The notes under the pieces: model-generated
What the model was told of the DNA's origin: nothing
Seen by the model: only the letters and a program-made list of their open reading frames with translations
Databases searched by the model: none
In this document: positions 17,524 through 25,230 of the stretch, in pieces
Layout of the letters: the number at the start of each line of letters is the position of its first letter
How positions within the stretch are numbered: position 1 is the first letter of the stretch
Position numbers and translations under genes: made by a program
Assembly (NCBI GenBank): GCA_002686995.1
Contig: NYZC01000334.1
Span: 1-32,478 of the forward strand
From: Phycisphaeraceae bacterium
Lineage (GTDB): Bacteria > Planctomycetota > Phycisphaerae > Phycisphaerales > Phycisphaeraceae
Direction: 5' to 3'
Length of the DNA stretch: 32,478 bases

Positions 17524-17802
17524 GGGCCTCGTTGAGCCAGACGCGGTTGCCCTGGTTGCTGTTCGTGACGAACGCGTCGAGATCTCCGTCCCCGTCCAGG
17601 TCGCCGAGGCTCACGCCGTAGCTGTTGTGATCGCCCAGGGCCTGGCCTTCGGAGAACCCGCCGCTCGCGTCGTTCAGCCAGATCCGGTTGCCCTGCAGGG
17701 CGTTGCCGACGAACGCGTCGAGGTCGCCGTCGCCGTCCAGGTCACCGAGACGGACATCCCGACTGTCGTACGAATCGAGCGCCTGGCCGCTTTCGACGAA
17801 GT
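15953..17802 (-). CDS. Giant LEPR surface protein C, 3' part after the frameshift
   Basis: This is the continuation of the gene at 17803-21909 in another frame. Read from the break it encodes the last two VCBS repeats of the third propeller (cores GDLDGDGDLDAF near 17717 and 17575) and then the C-terminal cassette with two dockerin-like EF-hand pairs, ending ANRVLSP and TAG. If translated separately, the first in-frame ATG is at 17614 (MSLGDLDGDGD), inside a repeat and without a ribosome site, so an independent gene is unlikely. With the missing base restored, the whole protein would be 1,985 residues. Confidence 0.85.
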
Positions 17803-20800
17803 GCCACCGCCGTCGTTGCGCCAGACCCTTTGCGTGGAGATGTTCGCCACGAAGGCGTCGAGATCGCCGTCGCCGTCCACGTCGCCGAGGCGCACGGCCG
17901 TGCCGTTGTCGGCGCCAAGGTCCTGGCCGCTGTCACTGAAGTTGCCGCTGCCGTCGTTCGTCCACACGCGATCGGGATCGCCGTTGTTCGCGACCACAAA
18001 CGCATCGAGATCGCCATCACCGTCCAGGTCGCCGAGCTGCGCGCCGTAGCTTGCGCCGTACCCAAGTGCCTGACCGGTATCGGTAAAGTTGCCGCTGCCG
18101 TCGTTGTGGTACACGCGGTCCGGCGCGTAGCCGCTGTTGGTCACGAACGCGTCGAGATCGCCGTCGCCGTCCACGTCGCCGAGGCTCACGCTCTTGCTGC
18201 TGTATGCGCCGAGGCGCTGACCCGTGTCGGAGAAGTTGCCACCTCCGTCATTGCGCCACACCAGGTTCGGCTCGGCGGCGAAGCTCGCGACGAACGCGTC
18301 CAGATCGCCGTCACCGTCCAGGTCGCCGAGGCTCACGCTGACGCCTTCGTGATCGCCCAACACCTGGCCGCTGTCGATGAACACATGGTTGGCGCTGCCG
18401 CCGCCGGACTCGATCGTCAGCGCATGATCCTCGACCTCCCCGTCGCGCGCCAGGCCCCGCGGGCCGTCGACGCCGTCGGTGCTGATGCGGAAGCGCGCGA
18501 AGGTCTGGGCTCCGGCGATCGCGTCCGGCGGAACATCGAACGTGATCGGGTTCAGGCCGCTGCCGACCGGTTGGCCGGTCGCAATGCGCTCGCCGGCGCC
18601 GTCCCACGTGCCGTCGCCGTTGAAATCGATCCACGCGTCGAGGCGCGCCGGCCCATCGACCACGGTGACGTCGATCGTCGCGCCAAGCTGCCCGGCCCGG
18701 AGCGTGCCGATGACCACGCCGTCCTCGTCGTCCGGCGCGGCGCCGCTGGTATCGTCGCCCGTCGCGTTCGCCTCGGGCTGGCCGTCAGCCTCGTCGTCGA
18801 TCGTCGAGGACGTGCCAAGCTGCGGGCCCCCGCTCACGATCGCGTGACCCGCACCGTTGTCGGCGATCAGCGTCGGAAAAGGCGTCGGTGCGTCGCCGTA
18901 GTCCAGGTCCTCGTTGAGCCAGACGCGGTTATCGTGCAGGAGGCCGTTCGCGACGAAAGCGTCGAGGTCTCCGTCTCCATCGAGGTCGCCAAGGCTCGCG
19001 GCGTAAGTGAAGTGATCGCCCAGCCTCTGCGCTTCGGAGAACGCGCCGCTGCCGTCGTTGCGCCACACCACATTGGTCTCCCCGTTCGACACGAACGCGT
19101 CGAGATCGCCGTCGCCGTCCACGTCGCCCAGGCTCACGCCCTGGCTGCTGCGATCGCCCAGGCGCTGTCCGCTGTCGGTGAAGTTGCCGCTGCCGTCGCC
19201 GCTCCAGACGCGATTGCCCCCGCTCGGATTGAAATCCACGACGAACGCGTCGAGGTTCCCGTCGCCATCCAGGTCGGCAAGACCGACGTCGCGACTAGCG
19301 TACGTGCCATAAGCCGACAGCGCCTGGCCGCTGTCGGCAAAGCTGCCATCTCCGTCGTTGAGCCAGACCGTATTCGACGCCGGATTCACGACGAAGGCGT
19401 CGAGGTCACCGTCGCCGTCCACGTCGCCGAGACGCACGGCGCCGCCGGAGTCGAGGAACTGACCGCTGTCGACGAAGTTGCCGCCTCCGTCATTCAGCCA
19501 GACGCCGTTCGAACCGCCCTCCCCGAAGGCGTTGGCGACGAACACGTCGAGATCGCCATCACCATCCAGATCGCCCAGCCTTGCGTCGTAGCTCGCGCCG
19601 TACCCGAGCACCTGACCGCTGTCGGTGAAGTTGCCGCCTCCGTCGTTGAGGTACACGCGGTCCGGTGCGTAGCTGTTGGCGACGAACGCGTCGAGGTCAC
19701 CGTCGCCGTCCACGTCGCCCAGGCTCACGCTCCGGCTGCTGTGATCGCCGAGGCGCTGACCGTTATCCACGAAGTTTCCGTCGCCGTCATTGAGCCAGAC
19801 GAAGTTCGGCTGGTTCGCGAAGCTCGCGACGAACGCATCCAGGTCGCCGTCGCCGTCCAGATCGCCAAGGCTCACGTCGACGCCTTCGGGATTCCCGAGT
19901 AGCTGACCGCTGTCGATCCACGAGGTGGCTGCGAACCCGGGATCGATCGTCAGCGCATGATCCTCGACCTCCCCGTCGCGCGCCAGGCCCCGCGGGCCGT
20001 CGACGCCGTCGGTGCTGATGCGGAAGCGCGCGAAGGTCTGCGTTCCGGCGATCGCATCCGACGGCACGTTGAACGTGATCGCGTCAAGGCCGTTTCCGAC
20101 CGGGTGGCCGGTCGCGATGCGCTCGCCGGCGCCGTCCCAGGTGCCGTCGCCGTTGAAGTCGATCCAGGCGTCGAGCAGCGCCCCGCCGGCAGGCGCGTCG
20201 ACCACGTTGAAGTCGATGGTCGCGCCGATCTGCCCGGCCCGAAGCGTGCCGATGATCACACCGTCCTCGTCATCCGGTGCCGCGCCGGTCGTATCGTCGC
20301 CGTCGGCGTTCGTCGATGGCGCCCCGTCGGTCTCGGCATCGACCCCTGCCGCCGGCGCACCGCGCAGCTGCGGGCCGCCGCTCACGATCGCGTGACCCGC
20401 GCCGTCATCGGCGCTCAGCGTCGGAAAGGGCCCTGGCGCGTCGCCGAAATCGAAGACCGAATTGATCCAGACGCGGTCGGCCTGTCCGAAGTCGTTGGCC
20501 GCGAAGGCATCGAGGTCGCCGTCGCCATCCAGGTCACCGAGACTCACGGTCCGGGTGTATTGATCGCCGAGACCGCGACCGCTGTCACTGAACGTTCCGC
20601 TGCCGTCGTTGTTCCAGATCCGGTTCGGCTGGTCAGCTCGGTTCGCGACGAACGCGTCGAGGTCGCCGTCGCCGTCCACGTCGCCGAGACTCACGCGACC
20701 GCTGAGATGATTGCCGAGAAGCTGACCGCTGTCGGTGAAGCCGCCGCTGCCGTCGCCTCGCCAGATCCGATTCGGACCGCTGTTGGTGACGAAGGCGTCG

Positions 20801-21909
20801 AGGTCACCATCGCCGTCCAGGTCGCCAAGGCTCACGCCGTAGCTGGACTGGCTGGCGAGATCCTGTCCGGTATCGGTGAAATTGCCGACGCCGTCGTTGC
20901 GCCACACGCGATTGCCGCCCGAGACGTTCGCCACGAAGGCGTCGAGGTCGCCGTCACCGTCCACGTCGCCCAGGCTCACGCCGCGGCTGTTGCCGCTGCC
21001 CAGGCTCTGATTGCTGTCGGTGAAACCAGCGCTGCCGTCGTTGCGCCACATCCGGTTGCCCTGACCGAAGGCGTTGGCCGTGAACGCATCGAGGTCGCCG
21101 TCGCCGTCCACGTCGCCGAGGCGCACGCCGAAGCTGTAATGATTTCCGAGGATCTGCCCGCTGTCGGTGAAGGCGCCGCTTCCATTGTTGCGCCACACGC
21201 GGTTGGGCTCGTTGTTCGCGTTGGCGACGAAGATGTCGAGGTCGCCGTCACTGTCCAGATCGCCAAGGCTCACGCCGTAGCTGCGGTGGTTTCCCAGGTC
21301 CTGACCGGTGTCGCTGAAGTGACCGCCGCCGTCGCCCAGCCACACGCGATCGCCCTGATCGAAGGTCGTGACGATCGCATCGAGATTGCCGTCACCGCTT
21401 ACGTCGCCCAGGCTGACGTCCGTGCTGTCGCGCGGCGCGAGGGCCTGGCCGCTGTCGATGAAGTCGCCACCGCCGCCGGTGGTACCGGCACGAAACTGCC
21501 AGACGTAGGGAGCAACCGGCGCGCCGACGCTGAGCACGCCGCCGGTGACCGAAACCTGCACGATCTCCCCCGGCCTGAAATCGTCGTCAGGATCAAAAAT
21601 GATGGTGTTGGCCAGGTTGGTCACGGTGTTGCCGTGCGCCGGCTCGATCAGTCGGCCCGTCTGCATCGCATGCACGGCGAACGTCAAGTCGGTGCCGGTG
21701 CCGAAGTCGATGTCCTGGTCGAAAACGGCGCGCACGTCCGTCCCGGCCGGTGCCGACACGGAGTTCGCCGCCGGGCTCACAATCGCGACCGCCGTCAGGT
21801 AGACGCGCGGCTCGAGCCGCTCGAGGCCGTTGACGCTGCAATCGGACGCGACAGGGCCGCGCCACGACGCCCTGCGCGATCGGCGACGACGGCGCATGGA
21901 ATGTCTCAA
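17674..21909 (-). CDS. Giant LEPR surface protein C, 5' part: VCBS propellers with GEVED spacers
   Basis: The N-terminus has an arginine run (MRRRRRSRR) and LERLEPRVYLT, then a Big_5/SbsA-like Ig domain with FAVHAM as in gene A. Block 1 (about 21470-20455) has seven VCBS repeats, followed by a GEVED domain (about 20452-19941: FGDAPGPFPTL...DDEDGV...GEVEDHALTI). Block 2 (about 19935-18912) has seven repeats, followed by a second GEVED (about 18908-18411). Block 3 starts near 18400. The true frame ends at about 17803, where one base is missing; the listed end at 17674 is the out-of-frame stop. TTG at 21909 has GGAG six bases upstream, as in A and B; ATG at 21897 is the alternative. The in-frame ATG at 22023 lies upstream of a TATAAT and is rejected. 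Likely exported and calcium-binding. Confidence 0.9.
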   Translation of the reverse strand: MRHSMRRRRRSRRASWRGPVASDCSVNGLERLEPRVYLTAVAIVSPAANSVSAPAGTDVRAVFDQDIDFGTGTDLTFAVHAMQTGRLIEPAHGNTVTNLANTIIFDPDDDFRPGEIVQVSVTGGVLSVGAPVAPYVWQFRAGTTGGGGDFIDSGQALAPRDSTDVSLGDVSGDGNLDAIVTTFDQGDRVWLGDGGGHFSDTGQDLGNHRSYGVSLGDLDSDGDLDIFVANANNEPNRVWRNNGSGAFTDSGQILGNHYSFGVRLGDVDGDGDLDAFTANAFGQGNRMWRNDGSAGFTDSNQSLGSGNSRGVSLGDVDGDGDLDAFVANVSGGNRVWRNDGVGNFTDTGQDLASQSSYGVSLGDLDGDGDLDAFVTNSGPNRIWRGDGSGGFTDSGQLLGNHLSGRVSLGDVDGDGDLDAFVANRADQPNRIWNNDGSGTFSDSGRGLGDQYTRTVSLGDLDGDGDLDAFAANDFGQADRVWINSVFDFGDAPGPFPTLSADDGAGHAIVSGGPQLRGAPAAGVDAETDGAPSTNADGDDTTGAAPDDEDGVIIGTLRAGQIGATIDFNVVDAPAGGALLDAWIDFNGDGTWDGAGERIATGHPVGNGLDAITFNVPSDAIAGTQTFARFRISTDGVDGPRGLARDGEVEDHALTIDPGFAATSWIDSGQLLGNPEGVDVSLGDLDGDGDLDAFVASFANQPNFVWLNDGDGNFVDNGQRLGDHSSRSVSLGDVDGDGDLDAFVANSYAPDRVYLNDGGGNFTDSGQVLGYGASYDARLGDLDGDGDLDVFVANAFGEGGSNGVWLNDGGGNFVDSGQFLDSGGAVRLGDVDGDGDLDAFVVNPASNTVWLNDGDGSFADSGQALSAYGTYASRDVGLADLDGDGNLDAFVVDFNPSGGNRVWSGDGSGNFTDSGQRLGDRSSQGVSLGDVDGDGDLDAFVSNGETNVVWRNDGSGAFSEAQRLGDHFTYAASLGDLDGDGDLDAFVANGLLHDNRVWLNEDLDYGDAPTPFPTLIADNGAGHAIVSGGPQLGTSSTIDDEADGQPEANATGDDTSGAAPDDEDGVVIGTLRAGQLGATIDVTVVDGPARLDAWIDFNGDGTWDGAGERIATGQPVGSGLNPITFDVPPDAIAGAQTFARFRISTDGVDGPRGLARDGEVEDHALTIESGGGSANHVFIDSGQVLGDHEGVSVSLGDLDGDGDLDAFVASFAAEPNLVWRNDGGGNFSDTGQRLGAYSSKSVSLGDVDGDGDLDAFVTNSGYAPDRVYHNDGSGNFTDTGQALGYGASYGAQLGDLDGDGDLDAFVVANNGDPDRVWTNDGSGNFSDSGQDLGADNGTAVRLGDVDGDGDLDAFVANISTQRVWRNDGGGTSSKAARRSIRTTVGMSVSVTWTATATSTRSSATPCRATGSG
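17798..17808 (-). other. One-base frameshift in gene C
   Basis: In the coding strand the fifth repeat of block 3 reads GGTGGCACTTCGTCGAAAGC, where sister repeats have GGCAACTTC (GNF). Restoring one A at about 17802/17803 gives NFVESGQALD and rejoins the frame of the downstream part. Plus-strand comparison: gacgaagtgcc here against gacgaagttgcc at 19475. It is either a real inactivating mutation or a sequencing/assembly error in repetitive DNA. Confidence 0.88.
18410..18507 (-). repeat. 98-base exact direct repeat, copy 1 (GEVED-2 end)
   Basis: This is identical base for base to 19943-20040. It encodes the end of the GEVED domain (RFRISTDGVDGPRGLARDG then EVEDHALTI). The copies lie 1,533 bases (511 codons) apart, which is the super-repeat period of gene C. 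Confidence 0.9.
19943..20040 (-). repeat. 98-base exact direct repeat, copy 2 (GEVED-1 end)
   Basis: Partner of 18410-18507. Perfect identity over 98 bases, including third codon positions, points to recent duplication or gene conversion within gene C, because the flanking repeats differ more. Confidence 0.9.
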
Positions 21910-21915
21910 TTCGAT

Positions 21916-21919
21916 CTCC
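21916..21919 (-). promoter_or_regulatory. Shine-Dalgarno of gene C
   Basis: GGAGATCGAATTG on the minus strand: GGAG, six bases, TTG at 21909. The ATG at 21897 lies 18 bases from GGAG, too far for good spacing. Confidence 0.6.
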
Positions 21920-21982
21920 AGACTGGAAGTGACGTTCAGGGCTCGAACTTCGAGGTGAGCGCTATCTCCCGAGCAAGTGACC

Positions 21983-21988
21983 ATTATA
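21983..21988 (-). promoter_or_regulatory. Putative -10 element of gene C
   Basis: Consensus TATAAT on the minus strand, 73 bases before the TTG start. No clear TTGACA-like -35 lies 16-18 bases upstream. It falls in the 190-base gap after the stop of the 22100-25024 gene. Confidence 0.5.
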
Positions 21989-22099
21989 GGCGCAGATGAA
22001 AGCCAGCCGCAGCGAGGATCCACGGCGAGGCAGGCCGCTTCAACGCCACCGGGAGAAGATGGGAAAGCAGGGCAACCCGGGCACGTGCGCCGTCGCGTG

Positions 22100-25024
22100 C
22101 TACTTGCCGCCGCTCTGCCGGATCGGCTGCATGATCAGCTCGAGCTGCCAGCCGTCGGGAAGCTCCACGCCGCCGCGCCAGACGCCGTTCGCCTCGGGAA
22201 GCAGGTCGATGGTGGACTCGACCTGATCGACCTTAAGGTCAGTCGCCTCGCCCTTCAGCTGCGGCTGAAGATCGGAGGCCTCGTCGAAGCGCACTGCGAG
22301 CTGCTCGTCGGGCACGCTGAGCTTGTAGGCCTGGGTGCCGAAGCTGATGGTCGTCTCCTCGACCTGCAGCACGACCGTGCCGATTTCCTGCACGATTTCA
22401 AGCTTGCCCGAAGGCTCGAACTTTCTCACCGGCGCGCCGCGCGCGCCGCGTTCGAACCGTCCCGGTCCGAACGGCCCAGGGCCGCCGACGCCGGGCGGCA
22501 CGACTCCGGCGGGCGGCCGCGCGCCGCCCGTCGACCCCGGAGGCTGCGCCGACGCGCTCGTGGTCTGATCGTCACCGCTGTAGATCCTGACGGTGAGCTT
22601 GTAGGGACCCGCCGCGGCCGTCAGACGCGAGAGAAAGACCTTGCGGCGCTGATCGCGCCACTCGTCGAGCAGGTCGGCGCGGGACACCCCTTCACGACCG
22701 AGCAGGTAGTCGGTGATCTCGCGCGCCTGCTGCTCGTCGCCGCCGGCGCGCGTGACGAGCGCCGACACGGCCGCGAGCGCCAACGACTTGTCGTTCGGAT
22801 TGACCAGGTCGAGCAGGCGATCCTCACCGCCCGCGGCCGGCGCCCATTCGTCGGGCTCGGGCACGTGCCCGTGCGCCACCGAGCCTGCAAACCACGCGAT
22901 GACCGGGACGTCGTTCCGCTGTGTCACGTCCTGGCGCAACAGCGCCGCGGCAAGCGGCGGCTGCTTCTTCACCGCGCGGTAACACGACGCCGCGAACTGC
23001 TGCCGGTCGTCGCCGGACAGCGATCGCACCGCGGGATCGAGATCGCGACCGGAACCGAGCAGCAAATGCACGGCGCGCGCCGATGCGTCGGACTGGTGGC
23101 TCAGTGCCAACTGAACGAGGCCGAGAGACGAACGCGGCAGGTCGTCCTGGCGGGCCATGAACTCGGCCGCCGCCGCCGCCTGCAGGGCCGAGGTGCTGCG
23201 CCCGAGCGCCGCCGCAACGAGCGCCTGGTACGGATCGTCAGGTCGTGCCTCCTGGTTGCCCTGCCGGTTGATGTGGCGCGGCGCGTCCTGCGGCGTGGCG
23301 AAATAGAAGTGCCGAAGGACGTGCCAGCTCCGCTGCCGGGTCTCCGGGTCACCCGCGTTGAGCACCGGGAAGAGGCCGTGGCTCGACGATTGAATCGGTA
23401 TGGGCCCCGAGAGGGTGGCCGACGGCACGCGCGCCTCCGCGCCGGACCGGTCCGGCGTCCCCAGCCAGGCGTTGAACAGCCCCGTGACCAGCGGCTCGAC
23501 GAAGGACGTCCCCGAGCGACTGGCGTCGAGCACCTCCAGCGTCCGGCTCCTGATGATGGGATTCGAGCCGAGCAGCTGCCGGTCGAGCCATCCGGTCGCG
23601 ATCGCGTCGGTGCCGGCGCGGCGGATCACGAACACGATCGCGCGATCGAGCCCGGGGCCGCTGAGCCCGTCGAACGAAAGCCCCGAGATCAGCGCGTTGG
23701 CCACGAACTGGTCGGATCCCTCCAGAAGCAGCTGCTCGAGCACGTCTTCCGGCGTGTCCATCGAGTTGAGCAGGTCGCGTACCTGCTGGACCAGGCCGTC
23801 GAGCTCCTGGGCGCGTCGCTGCCCCGAACTGAAGAACCCGCGCAGCGCCATCAGCTTGATCGTGGGGTTCTCGTCGTTCGCCGCGGCCATCATGAGCCTC
23901 TGCACCGCATTGCTCGGCGCGCCGTGGCGCGCGAGCGTCGAGACGACGATCATGCGGGCTTCTGAATCGGACGATGCGATGATCGCACTGAACACGGCGA
24001 ACAGCTCGTCACGCTGCCGCATCCGTTCGATCGGCGCCGACTCGAGGGCGTACGCGACCGCGCGCAGCGTGTAGGGGTGAGCGTCGCGGTCGACCATGCG
24101 CCCGACGTCGCGCAGCATCTCCTGCGCCTGCGCCGAGTAACCGGCGCCCTGCTGACCTCCGAAGGCCTGGCCGGCGGTCCGCAGCACCTCGAGCTGCTCG
24201 ATCTGGATCGACCATGGTCGCGGCGGGGCTTTCGCGATCGACAGCGCGCGCATGTTTTCCGAGACGTCGTAGACCGCCAGGAGCAGCGGCGGCATGGCGT
24301 CCTCGAACTTCGTCTCCAGGCTCTTGATCCCGCGCCGGAGCTTGTTGTACTCCGCCGCCAGCTTCTTGTACTGGGCGCTCGCGTCGCGCACCTGGCGCCG
24401 ATGCTCCTTCCGATCGGCGCCGGGCTGCCGCTTGATCGTCGGCGGCCTCTTCGGGCGCTGCGCCTGCAGCAGCTTCCTGTTCAGGCGCAACGAGTAGGGA
24501 TTGCTGCTGTTCGCCGCTTCGGCACCGGGGATTGATCGCTCGAGCGACCATCGCACCGTGCCGTCGGGGGTCAACGTGAGTCGGCGCGCGATGCGCGGCG
24601 CGTCGGCCGGCACCGGCTTCAGGTTCAGCGCGACGCCGGCGTTCTGGTCCCGTGACGATTCGATACGCCATCCCACGAACCGGGCCCGCCCGACCTTCAG
24701 GACGTCGCCCGAAAGCTCGACCGGCGCCGACATCTCCCCGGGCTTCGGCGGCAGCACCGGAAGCTGGATGAGCCGACGGCCGGCCCTGGGGGTGACGGTC
24801 CAGACGGGATCGGAAAGGGATCCGTCGAACAGGCCCCGGTTGCCGAGCAGCGCGGCCACCGACACCTCGACATTGACCTCGTCCCGCGCGGGCGCCGCCG
24901 CCCCGCCGGCGGCTTCGGCGGCCTTCTCTTCGGCCAGCACAGGCACGACGGCGCTGAAGGCGAGCACGGCCGCCAGGATCCGGACCAGGCGCGCGGCTGA
25001 ACGATTCGGATTCGATGGCATCAT
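22100..25024 (-). CDS. Secreted alpha-helical-repeat (HEAT-like) protein, function unknown
   Basis: 974 residues from the ATG at 25024 (another ATG follows directly at 25021; a GAG lies eight bases upstream of 25024). An in-frame ATG at 25084 would add 20 arginine-rich residues before the signal peptide and is less likely. The N-terminus has a signal peptide (RLVRILAAVLAFSAVVPVLA, cleavage likely before EEK). A beta-rich region follows to about residue 190, then a charged probable coiled coil (about 215-255: DRKEHRRQVRDASAQYKKLA), then some 400 residues of paired helices resembling HEAT repeats (for example RMIVVSTLARHGAP and NPTIKLMALRGFF). A glycine/proline-rich linker (about 820-865) leads to a C-terminal beta domain of about 110 residues. 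I do not recognise a named family. It sits 190 bases upstream of gene C on the same strand. Confidence 0.88.
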   Translation of the reverse strand: MMPSNPNRSAARLVRILAAVLAFSAVVPVLAEEKAAEAAGGAAAPARDEVNVEVSVAALLGNRGLFDGSLSDPVWTVTPRAGRRLIQLPVLPPKPGEMSAPVELSGDVLKVGRARFVGWRIESSRDQNAGVALNLKPVPADAPRIARRLTLTPDGTVRWSLERSIPGAEAANSSNPYSLRLNRKLLQAQRPKRPPTIKRQPGADRKEHRRQVRDASAQYKKLAAEYNKLRRGIKSLETKFEDAMPPLLLAVYDVSENMRALSIAKAPPRPWSIQIEQLEVLRTAGQAFGGQQGAGYSAQAQEMLRDVGRMVDRDAHPYTLRAVAYALESAPIERMRQRDELFAVFSAIIASSDSEARMIVVSTLARHGAPSNAVQRLMMAAANDENPTIKLMALRGFFSSGQRRAQELDGLVQQVRDLLNSMDTPEDVLEQLLLEGSDQFVANALISGLSFDGLSGPGLDRAIVFVIRRAGTDAIATGWLDRQLLGSNPIIRSRTLEVLDASRSGTSFVEPLVTGLFNAWLGTPDRSGAEARVPSATLSGPIPIQSSSHGLFPVLNAGDPETRQRSWHVLRHFYFATPQDAPRHINRQGNQEARPDDPYQALVAAALGRSTSALQAAAAAEFMARQDDLPRSSLGLVQLALSHQSDASARAVHLLLGSGRDLDPAVRSLSGDDRQQFAASCYRAVKKQPPLAAALLRQDVTQRNDVPVIAWFAGSVAHGHVPEPDEWAPAAGGEDRLLDLVNPNDKSLALAAVSALVTRAGGDEQQAREITDYLLGREGVSRADLLDEWRDQRRKVFLSRLTAAAGPYKLTVRIYSGDDQTTSASAQPPGSTGGARPPAGVVPPGVGGPGPFGPGRFERGARGAPVRKFEPSGKLEIVQEIGTVVLQVEETTISFGTQAYKLSVPDEQLAVRFDEASDLQPQLKGEATDLKVDQVESTIDLLPEANGVWRGGVELPDGWQLELIMQPIRQSGGK

Positions 25025-25090
25025 GGTTGCTCGTCGGGGGCTGGGGGCCGCGTCGGTCGCTCGAGCGGGCCGGCGCTTACGCATATTAAT

Positions 25091-25138
25091 GATACGGGCG
25101 TCCCCGAGGCCCTACCACGACCCGCCCGGGCCCGTATC
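25091..25138. repeat. Inverted repeat in the divergent intergenic region
   Basis: GATACGGGC (25091-25099) and GCCCGTATC (25130-25138) are perfect nine-base arms 30 bases apart, between the divergent genes at 25024 and 25217. It could be an operator; next to it ATTAAT-containing AT-rich sequence (25083-25094) is a likely promoter area for one of the two genes. Confidence 0.4.
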
Positions 25139-25200
25139 CGCCATGACCGCCCCAGGCCGGCTCCTCACATCATCTGCGCCCGGAGGGCGCGTTCGCGACC

Positions 25201-25230
25201 CCTTGACACCCGCTCCATGACCCTTGACAC
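25201..25230 (+). repeat. CCTTGACAC direct repeat around the dehydrogenase start
   Basis: CCTTGACAC occurs at 25201-25209 and 25222-25230, on both sides of the ATG at 25217. Each contains TTGACA, but no TATAAT-like element follows at 16-18 bases, so promoter function is doubtful. Confidence 0.4.

Noticed and set aside
17830..21999. Two long plus-strand open frames (17830-19902, 19957-21999)
   Set aside because: Antisense shadows of the VCBS/GEVED coding of gene C; low-complexity products, no recognisable domains.
21977..23965. 662-codon plus-strand open frame
   Set aside because: Antisense to the secreted helical-repeat gene, which has a signal peptide and coherent domains; the plus product is arginine-rich without pattern.
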